NCBI GenBank assembly: GCA_017409645.1
Contig: JAFQSI010000195.1
Location: 1-16,431 of the forward strand
DNA from: Oscillospiraceae bacterium
GTDB lineage: Bacteria > Bacillota > Clostridia > Oscillospirales > Oscillospiraceae
DNA length: 16,431 nucleotides
Direction of reading: 5' to 3'
Under the pieces are notes generated by a model. It made no database searches. It saw only the letters and a list, made by a program, of their open reading frames with translations, and had not been told where the DNA came from. Both the position numbers and the translations under genes were made by a program. Position 1 is the stretch's first letter, and each line of letters begins with the position of its first letter. Below are positions 6,630 through 12,786 of this stretch, piece after piece.

Positions 6630-7183
6630 CAGCGCTCCTCCTTCTGCTCCGCCTCGGCAGTCTCGCCGAAGCTGACCCGCTCGATCTCCGGCAGCTCGTC
6701 CAGGGAGTTCAGGCCGAAGGTCCGGAGGAAATCGGGCGTTGTGGCATACTGGATGGGCCGTCCGGGAACGTTCAGCCGTCCGGCCTCGCAGATGAGCTTC
6801 TTGTTCATCAGGGCGGATATGGAGTAGCTGGAGTCCACGCCCCGGATCTGCTCCACCATGGCCTTCGTCGCCGGCTGGTAATAGGCGATGATGGTCAGGC
6901 TTTCCAGCTGAGCACCGGAGAGCTTCGGGGGCTTCCGTGTCTCCAGGGCCTTGGTCACGTAATCGGCCATCTCGCCGGAGGACACCATCTGAAAGGCTCC
7001 CTCCAGCCGGACGATCCGCACGCCCCGGCGCTCAAAGGCGTAGGTATCGGCCAGGGCCTGGGCCGCCCGGAGGACCTCCACAGGGTCCGTCTCCAGGGCA
7101 TGGGCCAGCCGGGCCGTCTCCACCGGCTCACCGGCGGCAAAGAGGATGGCCTCAATGGCACGCTGCAATTGTTCAAACTCCAT
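6629..7183 (-). CDS. scpB: Segregation and condensation protein B
   Basis: 184 residues, normal for ScpB. Two winged-helix domains are visible: residues 1-80 (A-I-L-F-A-A-G-E-P-V, the usual first helix) and about 85-160 (L-S-G-A-Q-L-E-S-L-T-I-I-A-Y-Y-Q-P, then I-R-G-V-D-S and G-R-P-I-Q-Y-A-T-T). The last 25 residues are acidic. ScpB dimers bind ScpA and the SMC heads in the bacterial condensin that compacts and segregates the chromosome. AAAGGAGG lies 6 bases before ATG 7183, inside the end of scpA (11-base overlap), giving coupled production of the two subunits. Confidence 0.97.
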   Translation of the reverse strand: MEFEQLQRAIEAILFAAGEPVETARLAHALETDPVEVLRAAQALADTYAFERRGVRIVRLEGAFQMVSSGEMADYVTKALETRKPPKLSGAQLESLTIIAYYQPATKAMVEQIRGVDSSYSISALMNKKLICEAGRLNVPGRPIQYATTPDFLRTFGLNSLDELPEIERVSFGETAEAEQKEER

Positions 7184-7979
7184 CGGGCTCCTCCTTTCGT
7201 TTTTCCTCCGGCACCTCGATCAGCCGGACATTGGGATCCTCTCCGTTGACGTCGTCCTCCAGCGTCACGGAGTTGGTCTTGCACAGCTCCAGCACCGCCA
7301 GGAAGGTGGCGACGATCTCCGACCGGGACCGGTTGCCCCGGAACAGGCTTTTCAGCCGCAGGATCCCGTACTGGATCAGACGTCGCAGGACCTGGGCCGC
7401 CTTTTTGCCCACCGGGTACGGCTCCTTGCCCACGATTCCCCGGAAATTCACCGTGGGCGGCGGCAGCATCCGGGCGCTGCGCTCGGTGATGGCGTCCAGA
7501 GCCTTCAGCAGGTCCTCGGGCACATGCTTATACCGGTAGGTCCGGTCCCGCTTCAAGGGTTCCGGCTGCTTGGTGAAGGTATTGCGGCCGATCTCGTTGC
7601 GGGGCTCCAGGAACATGACCGCCTTGCGGATCTGTTCCATTGCATCCTTCCGCTCGCGCTCGGCCAGGGATTTTCGCAGGGATTCCAGCTCGCTCTCGGC
7701 CTCCAGACGCTCGGCTTCACTCAAAAGCATCTTGGTCTTGATGAGCATCAGATGGGACGCCATAGTGATGAATTCGCTTGCGATCTCCATATCCAGCCGC
7801 TTCATCTCGTCTAAGTATGCGGTATATTGCTCCAGGATGGCCGTGATGGACACATCCTTGATCTCGATCTTATTTTTGCTCAGCAGCTCGAAAATGACAT
7901 CCAGGGGACCCTCAAAGTCCTCCATCTCCTCCGTTTTGGTGCGGATGATGCCCTCGAGATGGTATTTTGGTTCTGTCAT
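7173..7979 (-). CDS. scpA: Segregation and condensation protein A
   Basis: 268 residues. The kleisin N-terminus is clear: F-E-G-P-L-D-V-I-F-E-L-L-S-K-N-K-I-E-I-K-D-V at about 22-43. A helical middle with E-F-I-T-M-A-S-H-L-M-L-I-K-T-K-M-L-L follows, and a winged-helix C-terminus near 205-240 (R-S-E-I-V-A-T-F-L-A-V-L-E-L) binds SMC. It bridges the two SMC heads and recruits ScpB. GGAGG lies 4 bases before ATG 7979. It starts 8 bases after the protease gene stop and ends inside scpB. All are read from the promoter at 8714-8742. Confidence 0.97.
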   Translation of the reverse strand: MTEPKYHLEGIIRTKTEEMEDFEGPLDVIFELLSKNKIEIKDVSITAILEQYTAYLDEMKRLDMEIASEFITMASHLMLIKTKMLLSEAERLEAESELESLRKSLAERERKDAMEQIRKAVMFLEPRNEIGRNTFTKQPEPLKRDRTYRYKHVPEDLLKALDAITERSARMLPPPTVNFRGIVGKEPYPVGKKAAQVLRRLIQYGILRLKSLFRGNRSRSEIVATFLAVLELCKTNSVTLEDDVNGEDPNVRLIEVPEEKRKEEPDGV

Positions 7980-7987
7980 GGAACCTC

Positions 7988-8680
7988 CTAGAAATAGAAG
8001 GATTGGATCAGGTCGAAGGCCCAGGCCCCCACCGGCTCCGTCAGTCCTGCGACCCAGCCCCGCATCAGGCCCAGGGGGCCGTCCAGCACGCCGGTCATCA
8101 GCAGCACCACCAGCGCGATCATGCCGTAGCGCTCGTAGCGCATCAGCTGCCAGTAAAGCCGTTCGGGCAGGATGGCGAACAGCACCTTGCTTCCGTCCAG
8201 GGGCGGGATGGGCAGCAGATTGAACACCGCCAGGCCCTCACTGAGCATGGCCGCGGTCATGAAAAAGACCGTCAGATAATAAAGCCATTCCGCCTCGGTC
8301 AGATAGTAATAGAACAGAGAAACACCGTAGCAGCCGGTCAGCACAAAGGCCAGCAGGATGTTGCTGACGGGTCCGGCCAGAGCCGTGACCGCCATACCGG
8401 CCTTGGGATTCCTGAAGTAACGCGGGTCGATGGGCACGGGCTTGGCCCAGCCAAACCGGGCGATGACCAGCATGGCAAGGCCCACGGGATCCACATGCCG
8501 CAGCGGATTCAGGCTCAGCCGTCCCATCCGTCTGGCGGTGGGATCACCCATGGCCAGGGCCGCCAGGCCGTGGCACGTCTCATGGAAGGTGATGCAAAGC
8601 ACTGCGGCAGCGGCGGTGATCAGAAGGCCCCAGATGCGGCCCCATTCCAGCTGTGCTGCCCAGGCGGCAATGCTGTCCAT
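7988..8680 (-). CDS. Site-2-type metalloprotease family protein (peptidase M50, YwhC/SREBP-like)
   Basis: 230 residues, multi-pass membrane protein. The zinc-binding motif H-E-T-C-H lies at residues 33-37, within a hydrophobic segment. The second M50 element N-L-L-P-I-P-P-L-D-G lies at 154-163 with the aspartate ligand D162. The family's F-G-W-A-K-P-V-P-I and G-P-V-S-N-I lie between them. It probably cuts or processes membrane proteins within the bilayer; the substrate is unknown. The frame extends to 8713, but that start would lie upstream of the predicted transcript start. The GGAGGGAG site is placed for ATG 8680. M50 genes commonly precede scpA in Clostridia. It heads the scpAB-ytfJ operon. 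Confidence 0.92.
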   Translation of the reverse strand: MDSIAAWAAQLEWGRIWGLLITAAAAVLCITFHETCHGLAALAMGDPTARRMGRLSLNPLRHVDPVGLAMLVIARFGWAKPVPIDPRYFRNPKAGMAVTALAGPVSNILLAFVLTGCYGVSLFYYYLTEAEWLYYLTVFFMTAAMLSEGLAVFNLLPIPPLDGSKVLFAILPERLYWQLMRYERYGMIALVVLLMTGVLDGPLGLMRGWVAGLTEPVGAWAFDLIQSFYF

Positions 8681-8713
8681 ATACTCCCTCCATTCTGACA
8701 CATATTCCAACAT

Positions 8714-8742
8714 ATTATAGCATCCAAATCGCGGCCGCGCAA
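8714..8742 (-). promoter_or_regulatory. Promoter of the M50-scpA-scpB-DUF2953-ytfJ operon
   Basis: Minus strand: -35 TTGCGC (8737-8742), 17-base spacer, perfect -10 TATAAT (8714-8719). The expected start near 8707 leaves a leader of about 27 bases with GGAGGGAG before ATG 8680. It is back to back with the plus-strand promoter at 8778-8806. Confidence 0.82.
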
Positions 8743-8777
8743 GGGCTTCAGCAAAAAAACCAAATTCACCGGAAATC

Positions 8778-8806
8778 TTGCATTTTCCGTCGGAGTATGC
8801 TATGAT
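8778..8806 (+). promoter_or_regulatory. Promoter of the small membrane protein gene
   Basis: -35 TTGCAT (8778-8783), 17-base spacer, -10 TATGAT (8801-8806). The downstream gene's GGAGG and ATG follow within 40 bases. Confidence 0.75.
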
Positions 8807-8841
8807 GACCCTACGAATACGAACGCAACGGAGGAATCCCC

Positions 8842-9150
8842 ATGGCCCAGAGAAAACGCAGATCCCGCAATTCTTTCAGACAATTCGAACGGCTGCTGAC
8901 CCGGGTGATCCTGGGGACGCTGGTCCTGTTCCTGATGATGCTGGCCGCTGCGGCGGGCGGCATCGGCTGGCTCAAGTGGCTGTTGGCCATCACCGTGCTG
9001 CTCCTCTGCGCTGCGGGCACGGCCCTGCTGGTGCTGAAGCAGGAGCATAAGCGCCGCAGAAGCTGGTGGCTGCTGGCCTCCTTCGCAGGACTGCTGACCT
9101 GTACCCTGGTATCGCTGATCGTCGGCTTCCCCGCACCTCCTGTATCATAA
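8842..9150 (+). CDS. Small basic multi-pass membrane protein, unrecognised
   Basis: 102 residues. The N-terminus is strongly basic (residues 1-21, nine Arg/Lys), followed by hydrophobic segments at about 22-40 and 44-65. A basic loop (K-Q-E-H-K-R-R-R) and a third hydrophobic segment at about 75-95 follow. By the positive-inside rule the N-terminus and the loop are cytoplasmic. GGAGG lies 7 bases before the ATG. It has its own promoter and ends at a bidirectional terminator, so it is a single-gene unit. I do not recognise a family. The gene looks real because of its good ribosome site, promoter and terminator. Confidence 0.75.
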   Translation: MAQRKRRSRNSFRQFERLLTRVILGTLVLFLMMLAAAAGGIGWLKWLLAITVLLLCAAGTALLVLKQEHKRRRSWWLLASFAGLLTCTLVSLIVGFPAPPVS

Positions 9151-9151
9151 A

Positions 9152-9182
9152 AAATACGGACCGCTTTCGGCGGTCCGTATTT
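9152..9182. terminator. Bidirectional rho-independent terminator
   Basis: A 13-bp stem AAATACGGACCGC / GCGGTCCGTATTT with a 5-base loop. It is A-rich on the left and T-rich on the right, so it can work in both directions. It lies between the convergent genes ending at 9150 (plus) and 9189 (minus). Confidence 0.9.
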
Positions 9183-9188
9183 TATCTC

Positions 9189-9743
9189 TTATTCATCTGC
9201 ATCGATGATTCGGCTGTCGCCGGGGATATGCTTTCTGCCCCTGATGCTGCCGGCAAGCTCGGCCGCACCACACAGGACCATGACGATGCCCGCAACGGTC
9301 AGCACCAGTCTGGACACACTCATGGGCGACAGGATCAGCCGGACACCCACGATCAGCTCCAGCACTGCCAGCACCATACCCGGCACCCAGAATCCGCCGC
9401 TGCGCTTGATCCACTTCGCCCGGGTCACACCTTTCCAGCCCTGACGCAGGGCCAGGACTCCCAGCAGCAAGCCCAGCAGCGAGGCGATCATCAGCGGGTT
9501 CCGGTGCAGCCATGCGCCGATCACCAGAAAAATCGCACCCTGCAGGATCGACCCGATATCCGGACCACCCAGGAAGCCGCCCACCAGCATGCCCACGCCC
9601 ATGGCAATGATCACCCAGCCCAGGACCGCCGACGCCAGCAAGGAAGCGCTGTCCGGATAGATGGCCAGGACCGCACCGAGGACGATCATCAGGATGGATC
9701 CGGTCTGGGTCTTCAGAAGGGCTTTCCAACCGATTTTATTCAT
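9189..9743 (-). CDS. DUF308/HdeD-like six-helix membrane protein
   Basis: 184 residues with six hydrophobic segments at about 12-29, 34-57, 64-79, 83-99, 118-138 and 143-164. They are arranged as short helix pairs rich in G, A, V and L, as in DUF308/HdeD proteins. The C-terminal tail is polar (residues 165-184). The frame is open upstream to 10055, but ATG 9743 has AAGGAG 8 bases before it and lies just downstream of a strong promoter (9769-9797). HdeD of E. coli is linked to acid resistance; the role here is unknown. The gene is divergent from yabP and transcribed alone. Confidence 0.82.
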   Translation of the reverse strand: MNKIGWKALLKTQTGSILMIVLGAVLAIYPDSASLLASAVLGWVIIAMGVGMLVGGFLGGPDIGSILQGAIFLVIGAWLHRNPLMIASLLGLLLGVLALRQGWKGVTRAKWIKRSGGFWVPGMVLAVLELIVGVRLILSPMSVSRLVLTVAGIVMVLCGAAELAGSIRGRKHIPGDSRIIDADE

Positions 9744-9768
9744 CTGCACCACTCCTTTTCTTTCATCC

Positions 9769-9797
9769 ATCATACCCTTTTCTTCCACCAGCGTCAA
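9769..9797 (-). promoter_or_regulatory. Promoter of the DUF308 gene
   Basis: Minus strand: -35 TTGACG (9792-9797), 17-base spacer, -10 TATGAT (9769-9774). Confidence 0.8.
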
Positions 9798-9867
9798 TGT
9801 CCGGGGGCAAATATTTACGCATCCTTCACATTTTCCCGCATAAGCTTGCTGAGAAGGAGGGATGCGT

Positions 9868-10128
9868 ATGTCTGCACAGCTGCCGCAGGCCCCGGGGAAG
9901 CTGACTCTGGACGCAAGAAAAAAGCTGACCCTGACCGGTGCCCGGGAGGTGGTCCGCTTTGACGAGGAGCTGGTGGAGCTGAACACGGATCTGGGGGCCC
10001 TGACCATCGAGGGCCGGGAGCTGAAGCTCAAATGCCTGAGTCTGGATGACGGCACCGTGGTGGTGGAGGGGCACCTGACCGGCCTGCACTACGAAGAGCC
10101 CCGACAGCGGAAGGGGCTGTGGCGTTGA
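9868..10128 (+). CDS. yabP: Sporulation protein YabP
   Basis: 86 residues, a small beta-rich protein of the YabP/YqfC family. Core features are L-T-L-D-A-R-K-K-L-T-L-T-G-A-R-E-V-V-R-F-D, matching the family's tolerance for 'G-V-x-x-V-x-x-F-D' patterns. L-T-I-E-G-R-E-L-K-L-K-C-L-S-L-D-D-G-T-V-V-V-E-G follows. In B. subtilis yabP is expressed in the mother cell during sporulation and YabP is implicated in coat/spore envelope assembly. An ATG at 9862 abuts the AGGAGG (no spacing), so ATG 9868, 7 bases away, is the start. It is followed directly by yabQ with a 4-base overlap. I found no convincing sigma-E promoter in the 120 bases upstream. Confidence 0.9.
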   Translation: MSAQLPQAPGKLTLDARKKLTLTGAREVVRFDEELVELNTDLGALTIEGRELKLKCLSLDDGTVVVEGHLTGLHYEEPRQRKGLWR

Positions 10129-10844
10129 ATCCCGGACTTGTCTGGCAGCGGCTCCTGGGCTGTCTGCTCTGCGGCATGCTGCTGGGTCCCGCCGCCGATG
10201 CCCTGCGGCCCCTGCACCGGCGGTTTCCGGTGCTGACCCAGCTCCTCCTGTCTGCACAGCTGACGGTCTGCTGGCTCTACACCTCCTTCGGCCTTTGCCG
10301 AGGGGACCTGCGGCTGGGCTATTATCTGGCCGCTCTGGCGGGCTTCTGCCTGTGGGAACGGAGCTTCGGGACCGCAGTCGGAGCGTTCTTCGACAGATTT
10401 TGGCATTTTGCGGTATTTCCGGCTAAATGTCTCCGAAAAATTTTTCGTAAAAACGCAAATTTCCTCTTTGCAAGATGGAAAAAATGGAGTACAATAGAAA
10501 TCAGTAATCGCCTGGTCCGCAGGCGCAGAACCGGAGGACCTTCCCATGACCAACATCCGCAGCTTTCTCAGCAAAACACAGCTCCAGTACCGGCGCACCC
10601 CCACCCTGCACAAGGTCGTGGTGGCGGCGGCCATTGTGCTGTCTTCCGTGACGCTGTTCACGCTGCGGCTGGTCCAGTGGGAGTCCGAGGAACAGGCGGC
10701 CGATCTTCGGTCCCAGGTCGCTGCCATGGAGCAGCGGATCGACGAGCTGCGCGGCGATATCGACGAGCTGGGCACCGCAGACTCCATCCGGGAGATCGCC
10801 CGGGAGGAGCTGGGTCTGGTGGACCCGGATACCATCATCATTGA
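10125..10844 (+). CDS. yabQ: Spore cortex biosynthesis protein YabQ, frame open through divIC
   Basis: The first ~120 residues look like YabQ. A membrane segment lies at about 6-25 (R-L-L-G-C-L-L-C-G-M-L-L-G-P-A-A-D), others at about 38-58 and 65-82, then an aromatic basic stretch. YabQ is needed for the spore cortex in B. subtilis. The start is probably TTG 10125, overlapping the yabP TGA as TTGA, with AAGGGG 8 bases upstream. GTG 10119 is in frame but too close to that site. After about residue 140 the frame runs through divIC in another reading frame to 10844. That ~100-residue tail is rich in G, R, A and H, as out-of-frame translation would be. A lost stop or an indel near the AT-rich segment 10400-10500 would explain this. 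True YabQ probably ends near 10540. Confidence 0.75.
   Translation: MNPGLVWQRLLGCLLCGMLLGPAADALRPLHRRFPVLTQLLLSAQLTVCWLYTSFGLCRGDLRLGYYLAALAGFCLWERSFGTAVGAFFDRFWHFAVFPAKCLRKIFRKNANFLFARWKKWSTIEISNRLVRRRRTGGPSHDQHPQLSQQNTAPVPAHPHPAQGRGGGGHCAVFRDAVHAAAGPVGVRGTGGRSSVPGRCHGAADRRAARRYRRAGHRRLHPGDRPGGAGSGGPGYHHH
10468..10495 (+). promoter_or_regulatory. Promoter inside the end of yabQ, for divIC and the S1 gene
   Basis: -35 TTGCAA (10468-10473), 16-base spacer, -10 TACAAT (10490-10495), in a locally AT-rich stretch. It would let division gene divIC be expressed in growing cells independently of the sporulation genes yabPQ. Confidence 0.7.
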
Positions 10845-10857
10845 AGATGCACACTAA
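10546..10857 (+). CDS. divIC: Septum formation initiator DivIC (FtsB family)
   Basis: 103 residues. There is a short cytoplasmic N-terminus and one membrane segment at about 23-42. A coiled coil covers about 46-78 (repeated heptads: L-R-S-Q-V-A-A-M-E-Q-R-I-D-E-L-R-G-D-I-D-E-L). It ends with the family's I-R-E-I-A-R-E-E-L-G-L-V-D-P-D-T. It joins FtsL and DivIB in the divisome at the septum and helps activate septal peptidoglycan synthesis. GGAGG lies 8 bases before the ATG. An in-frame TAG just upstream (10495-10497) confirms the frame begins here. It lies between yabQ and an S1 gene, the same order as B. subtilis. Confidence 0.92.
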   Translation: MTNIRSFLSKTQLQYRRTPTLHKVVVAAAIVLSSVTLFTLRLVQWESEEQAADLRSQVAAMEQRIDELRGDIDELGTADSIREIAREELGLVDPDTIIIEDAH

Positions 10858-10859
10858 TC

Positions 10860-11375
10860 ATGGAGGAAACGAATAACAGTATGGAGTTAACCGTGGGAGC
10901 TGTCCTCGAGGGCAAGGTAAAATCGATCACCAATTTCGGCGCATTCATCGCGCTTCCCGACAACAAGACCGGCATGGTACATATCTCTGAGATCGCCAAT
11001 GCCTACGTCAGCGACATCCGCCAGCATCTGACCGAGGGTCAGGATGTGAAGGTCATGGTCATTGCTGTGGACCAGGGCAAGATCAACCTGTCCATCAAGC
11101 GTCTGGAGCCCAAGCCCCAGCCCAGCGGACGTCCCAATTTCCGCCGGGAGGGCGGCGATAACCGGGACCGCAATGGCGACCGCGGCAATTTCCGCAGCCA
11201 GGCCCCCTCCAATCCCCGTCCCGCACCTGCCCGGGCCGCTGCGCCCGTCCCCCCTCCCGCTCCCAAGACCAAGGATCAGCAGTTCGAGGACATGATGAAG
11301 GCGTTTATGTCTGAATCCGACGCCAAGCTCTCCGGCATCCGGGCTGACCACCGGGCCAAGAGCCGCAGACGCTAA
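10860..11375 (+). CDS. S1 RNA-binding domain protein (YabR/general stress protein 13-like)
   Basis: 171 residues. One S1 domain covers residues 12-80 (V-G-A-V-L-E-G-K-V-K-S-I-T-N-F-G-A-F-I-A-L, G-M-V-H-I-S-E-I, G-Q-D-V-K-V-M-V, I-N-L-S-I-K). A disordered arginine/proline/alanine-rich stretch follows (about 83-140), then a helical basic end (residues 141-171). It probably binds RNA or the ribosome. The ATG at 10860 lies 2 bases after the divIC stop with no ribosome site of its own, which suggests coupling. ATG 10881 (residue 8, where many homologues begin) has GGAGG 14 bases upstream, which is longer than usual. Matches B. subtilis yabR by position. A terminator follows at 11384. Confidence 0.9.
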   Translation: MEETNNSMELTVGAVLEGKVKSITNFGAFIALPDNKTGMVHISEIANAYVSDIRQHLTEGQDVKVMVIAVDQGKINLSIKRLEPKPQPSGRPNFRREGGDNRDRNGDRGNFRSQAPSNPRPAPARAAAPVPPPAPKTKDQQFEDMMKAFMSESDAKLSGIRADHRAKSRRR

Positions 11376-11383
11376 TAAAATAC

Positions 11384-11409
11384 AGGGCTGCTCATGCAGC
11401 CCTTGTTTT
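11384..11409 (+). terminator. Rho-independent terminator after the S1 gene
   Basis: 8-bp stem AGGGCTGC / GCAGCCCT, 4-base loop TCAT, then TGTTTT. Confidence 0.8.
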
Positions 11410-11425
11410 GCGTTATCATCCCTTT

Positions 11426-11494
11426 GGCCCCCTCTCTGAGGTGACTGAGGGAGTGTCGTTCCATTGTTTTGACACTCCCTCTGAGAGGGAGGCA
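11426..11494. repeat. Palindromic intergenic repeat, short copy (family A)
   Basis: A shortened relative of 5475-5588 in the same orientation. It shares GGCCCCCTCT, GGGAGTGTCGT (11449-11459), GACACTCCCTC (11471-11481) and GAGGGAGGCA (11485-11494). GGGAGTGTC/GACACTCCC and CCCTCT/AGAGGG form hairpins. The middle hairpins of the long copy are missing. It ends about 8 bases before the ribosome site of the SDR gene. Confidence 0.8.
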
Positions 11495-11510
11495 GGAAAG
11501 GAGGACCCCT

Positions 11511-12209
11511 ATGGCAAATGTCATCATCACCGGCGGCTCCCGGGGCATCGGTGCCGCCTGCGTGCGCCGGTTCGCCCGACGGGGCGACCGGGTCTGGTTC
11601 CTGTATGAGAAGGAACACGACGCCGCCCGGGCCATCGCGGCTGAAACGGGTGCAACGGCCATCTGCGCCGACGTCGCGGACGGCGAGGCTGTCCGGGCCG
11701 CCTTCCGGCAGATCCCGGATGTGGACATCCTGGTCTGCAACGCCGGCATCTCGATCCCGGGGCTCATGAGCATGCTCCCGGAGGAGAGCTGGGACCGGCT
11801 CTTCGACGTCAATGTCAAGGGCGTCTACCACTGCATCAACGCCGCCATGTCCGCGTTCCTGCGGAAGCAGGCCGGCTCTGTCGTGACGGTCAGCTCCATG
11901 TGGGGCGTCACCGGCGGCAGCTGCGAAGCCGCCTACTCCGCCACCAAGGGGGCCGTCATCGCCCTGAGCAAGGCCCTGGCCAAGGAGCTGGGCCCCAGCG
12001 GCATCCGGGTCAACTGCGTTGCCCCCGGCGTGATCCTGACGGACATGTGCGCGGATATCGACCCAGAGATCCTGGAGGAGCTGCGCCAGGAATCCCCCAT
12101 CGGCATGAACGGACGGCCCGAGGATGTGGCCGCCGCCATCGAATATTTAGCCGACGCCCCCTTCGTCACCGGCCAGGTGCTGGGGGTCAACGGCGGCTTC
12201 GTCATTTAA
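11511..12209 (+). CDS. SDR-family oxidoreductase, FabG-like
   Basis: 232 residues, classical short-chain dehydrogenase. The cofactor motif T-G-G-S-R-G-I-G lies at residues 7-14 and N-A-G at 77-79. The active-site residues are N101, S129, Y142 and K146 (Y-S-A-T-K), all present. The C-terminal G-Q-V-L-G-V-N-G-G-F is typical. It reduces a ketone or oxidises an alcohol with NAD(P)H. It may be a 3-oxoacyl-ACP reductase, but pairing with rpiB and the absence of other fab genes make a sugar or polyol substrate equally possible. AAAGGAGG lies 6 bases before ATG 11511. The open frame extends back to 11469, but that is repeat DNA. Confidence 0.92.
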   Translation: MANVIITGGSRGIGAACVRRFARRGDRVWFLYEKEHDAARAIAAETGATAICADVADGEAVRAAFRQIPDVDILVCNAGISIPGLMSMLPEESWDRLFDVNVKGVYHCINAAMSAFLRKQAGSVVTVSSMWGVTGGSCEAAYSATKGAVIALSKALAKELGPSGIRVNCVAPGVILTDMCADIDPEILEELRQESPIGMNGRPEDVAAAIEYLADAPFVTGQVLGVNGGFVI

Positions 12210-12226
12210 TTAAGGAGGAACTACCA

Positions 12227-12667
12227 ATGAAAATTTCCATCGCTTGTGATCACGGTGCATTTGAGATGAAGGAGGCCGTCAAGGCTCACCTGACCGGCAA
12301 GGGCTATGAGGTCGTGGACTTCGGCTGCCACTCCCTGGCCAGCTGCGACTACCCTGACATGATTGCCCCCGCCGCCCAGGCTGTCGCCAACGGCGAGTGC
12401 GAGAAGGGCATCGTCCTCTGCACCACCGGCATCGGCGCTTCCATCGCCGCCAATAAGGTCAAGGGCGTCCGCTGCGCCCTGCTCCACGAGACCTGGTCCG
12501 CCAAAATGACCCGGCTCCACAACGACACCAACGTCATGGCCCTGGGTGCCGGCGTTGTCGGCAAAAACCTGGCTCTGGAGATCGTGGACACCTGGCTGGG
12601 CACCGAATTCTCCGGTGACGAGCGCCACCAGCGCCGCATCGACAAGATGATGGCCCTGGAAAACTGA
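12227..12667 (+). CDS. rpiB: Ribose-5-phosphate isomerase B (RpiB/LacAB family)
   Basis: 146 residues, usual length. D-H-G lies at 8-10 and D-Y-P at 41-43. The active cysteine C65 lies in C-T-T-G-I-G-A-S-I-A-A-N-K, and H99-N-D-T-N-V with A-L-G follows. It interconverts ribose-5-phosphate and ribulose-5-phosphate in the pentose phosphate pathway; related enzymes isomerise allose- or galactose-6-phosphate. Position 66 is threonine where E. coli RpiB has glycine (C-G-T-G), which may alter the phosphate/substrate loop. AAGGAGG lies 8 bases before the ATG, 17 bases after the SDR stop, so the two are co-transcribed. The frame is open upstream to 11900, but the start is clear. Confidence 0.95.
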   Translation: MKISIACDHGAFEMKEAVKAHLTGKGYEVVDFGCHSLASCDYPDMIAPAAQAVANGECEKGIVLCTTGIGASIAANKVKGVRCALLHETWSAKMTRLHNDTNVMALGAGVVGKNLALEIVDTWLGTEFSGDERHQRRIDKMMALEN

Positions 12668-12673
12668 ACGATC

Positions 12674-12702
12674 AGCCGCGGATGCAAGTCCGCGGCTTTT
12701 TT
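12674..12702 (+). terminator. Rho-independent terminator after rpiB
   Basis: 9-bp stem AGCCGCGGA / TCCGCGGCT, 6-base loop, then a run of six T. Confidence 0.92.
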
Positions 12703-12723
12703 CCGCATTGCGCAAATAGGGAC

Positions 12724-12752
12724 TGGACGAATATGGAAAAAGGTGCTATACT
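12724..12752 (+). promoter_or_regulatory. Promoter of the zinc-ribbon protein gene
   Basis: -35 TGGACG (12724-12729), 17-base spacer, -10 TATACT (12747-12752). The -35 is weak and the -10 good. Confidence 0.6.
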
Positions 12753-12786
12753 GATACTGCATTATATAAAAAAGGAGAGATAACTC

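Noticed and set aside
5997..6827. 276-codon plus-strand open frame
   Set aside because: Opposite DUF2953 and scpB. The phenylalanine/leucine/glycine-rich part is just the complement of the lysine/proline linker.
9805..9867. Possible sigma-E promoter upstream of yabP (AATATTT ... CATAAGC)
   Set aside because: The two boxes are about 22 bases apart, too far for the mother-cell sigma factor.
11465..11500. TTGACA at 11469 as a -35 box for the SDR gene
   Set aside because: No -10 box at a proper distance; the hexamer belongs to the repeat arm.
10887..11831. 314-codon minus-strand open frame across the S1 and SDR genes
   Set aside because: Crosses a terminator, a repeat and two good plus-strand genes; not a gene.
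11900..12227. N-terminal extension of rpiB to 11900
   Set aside because: It would overlap the SDR gene out of frame; the AAGGAGG before ATG 12227 and family length fix the start.
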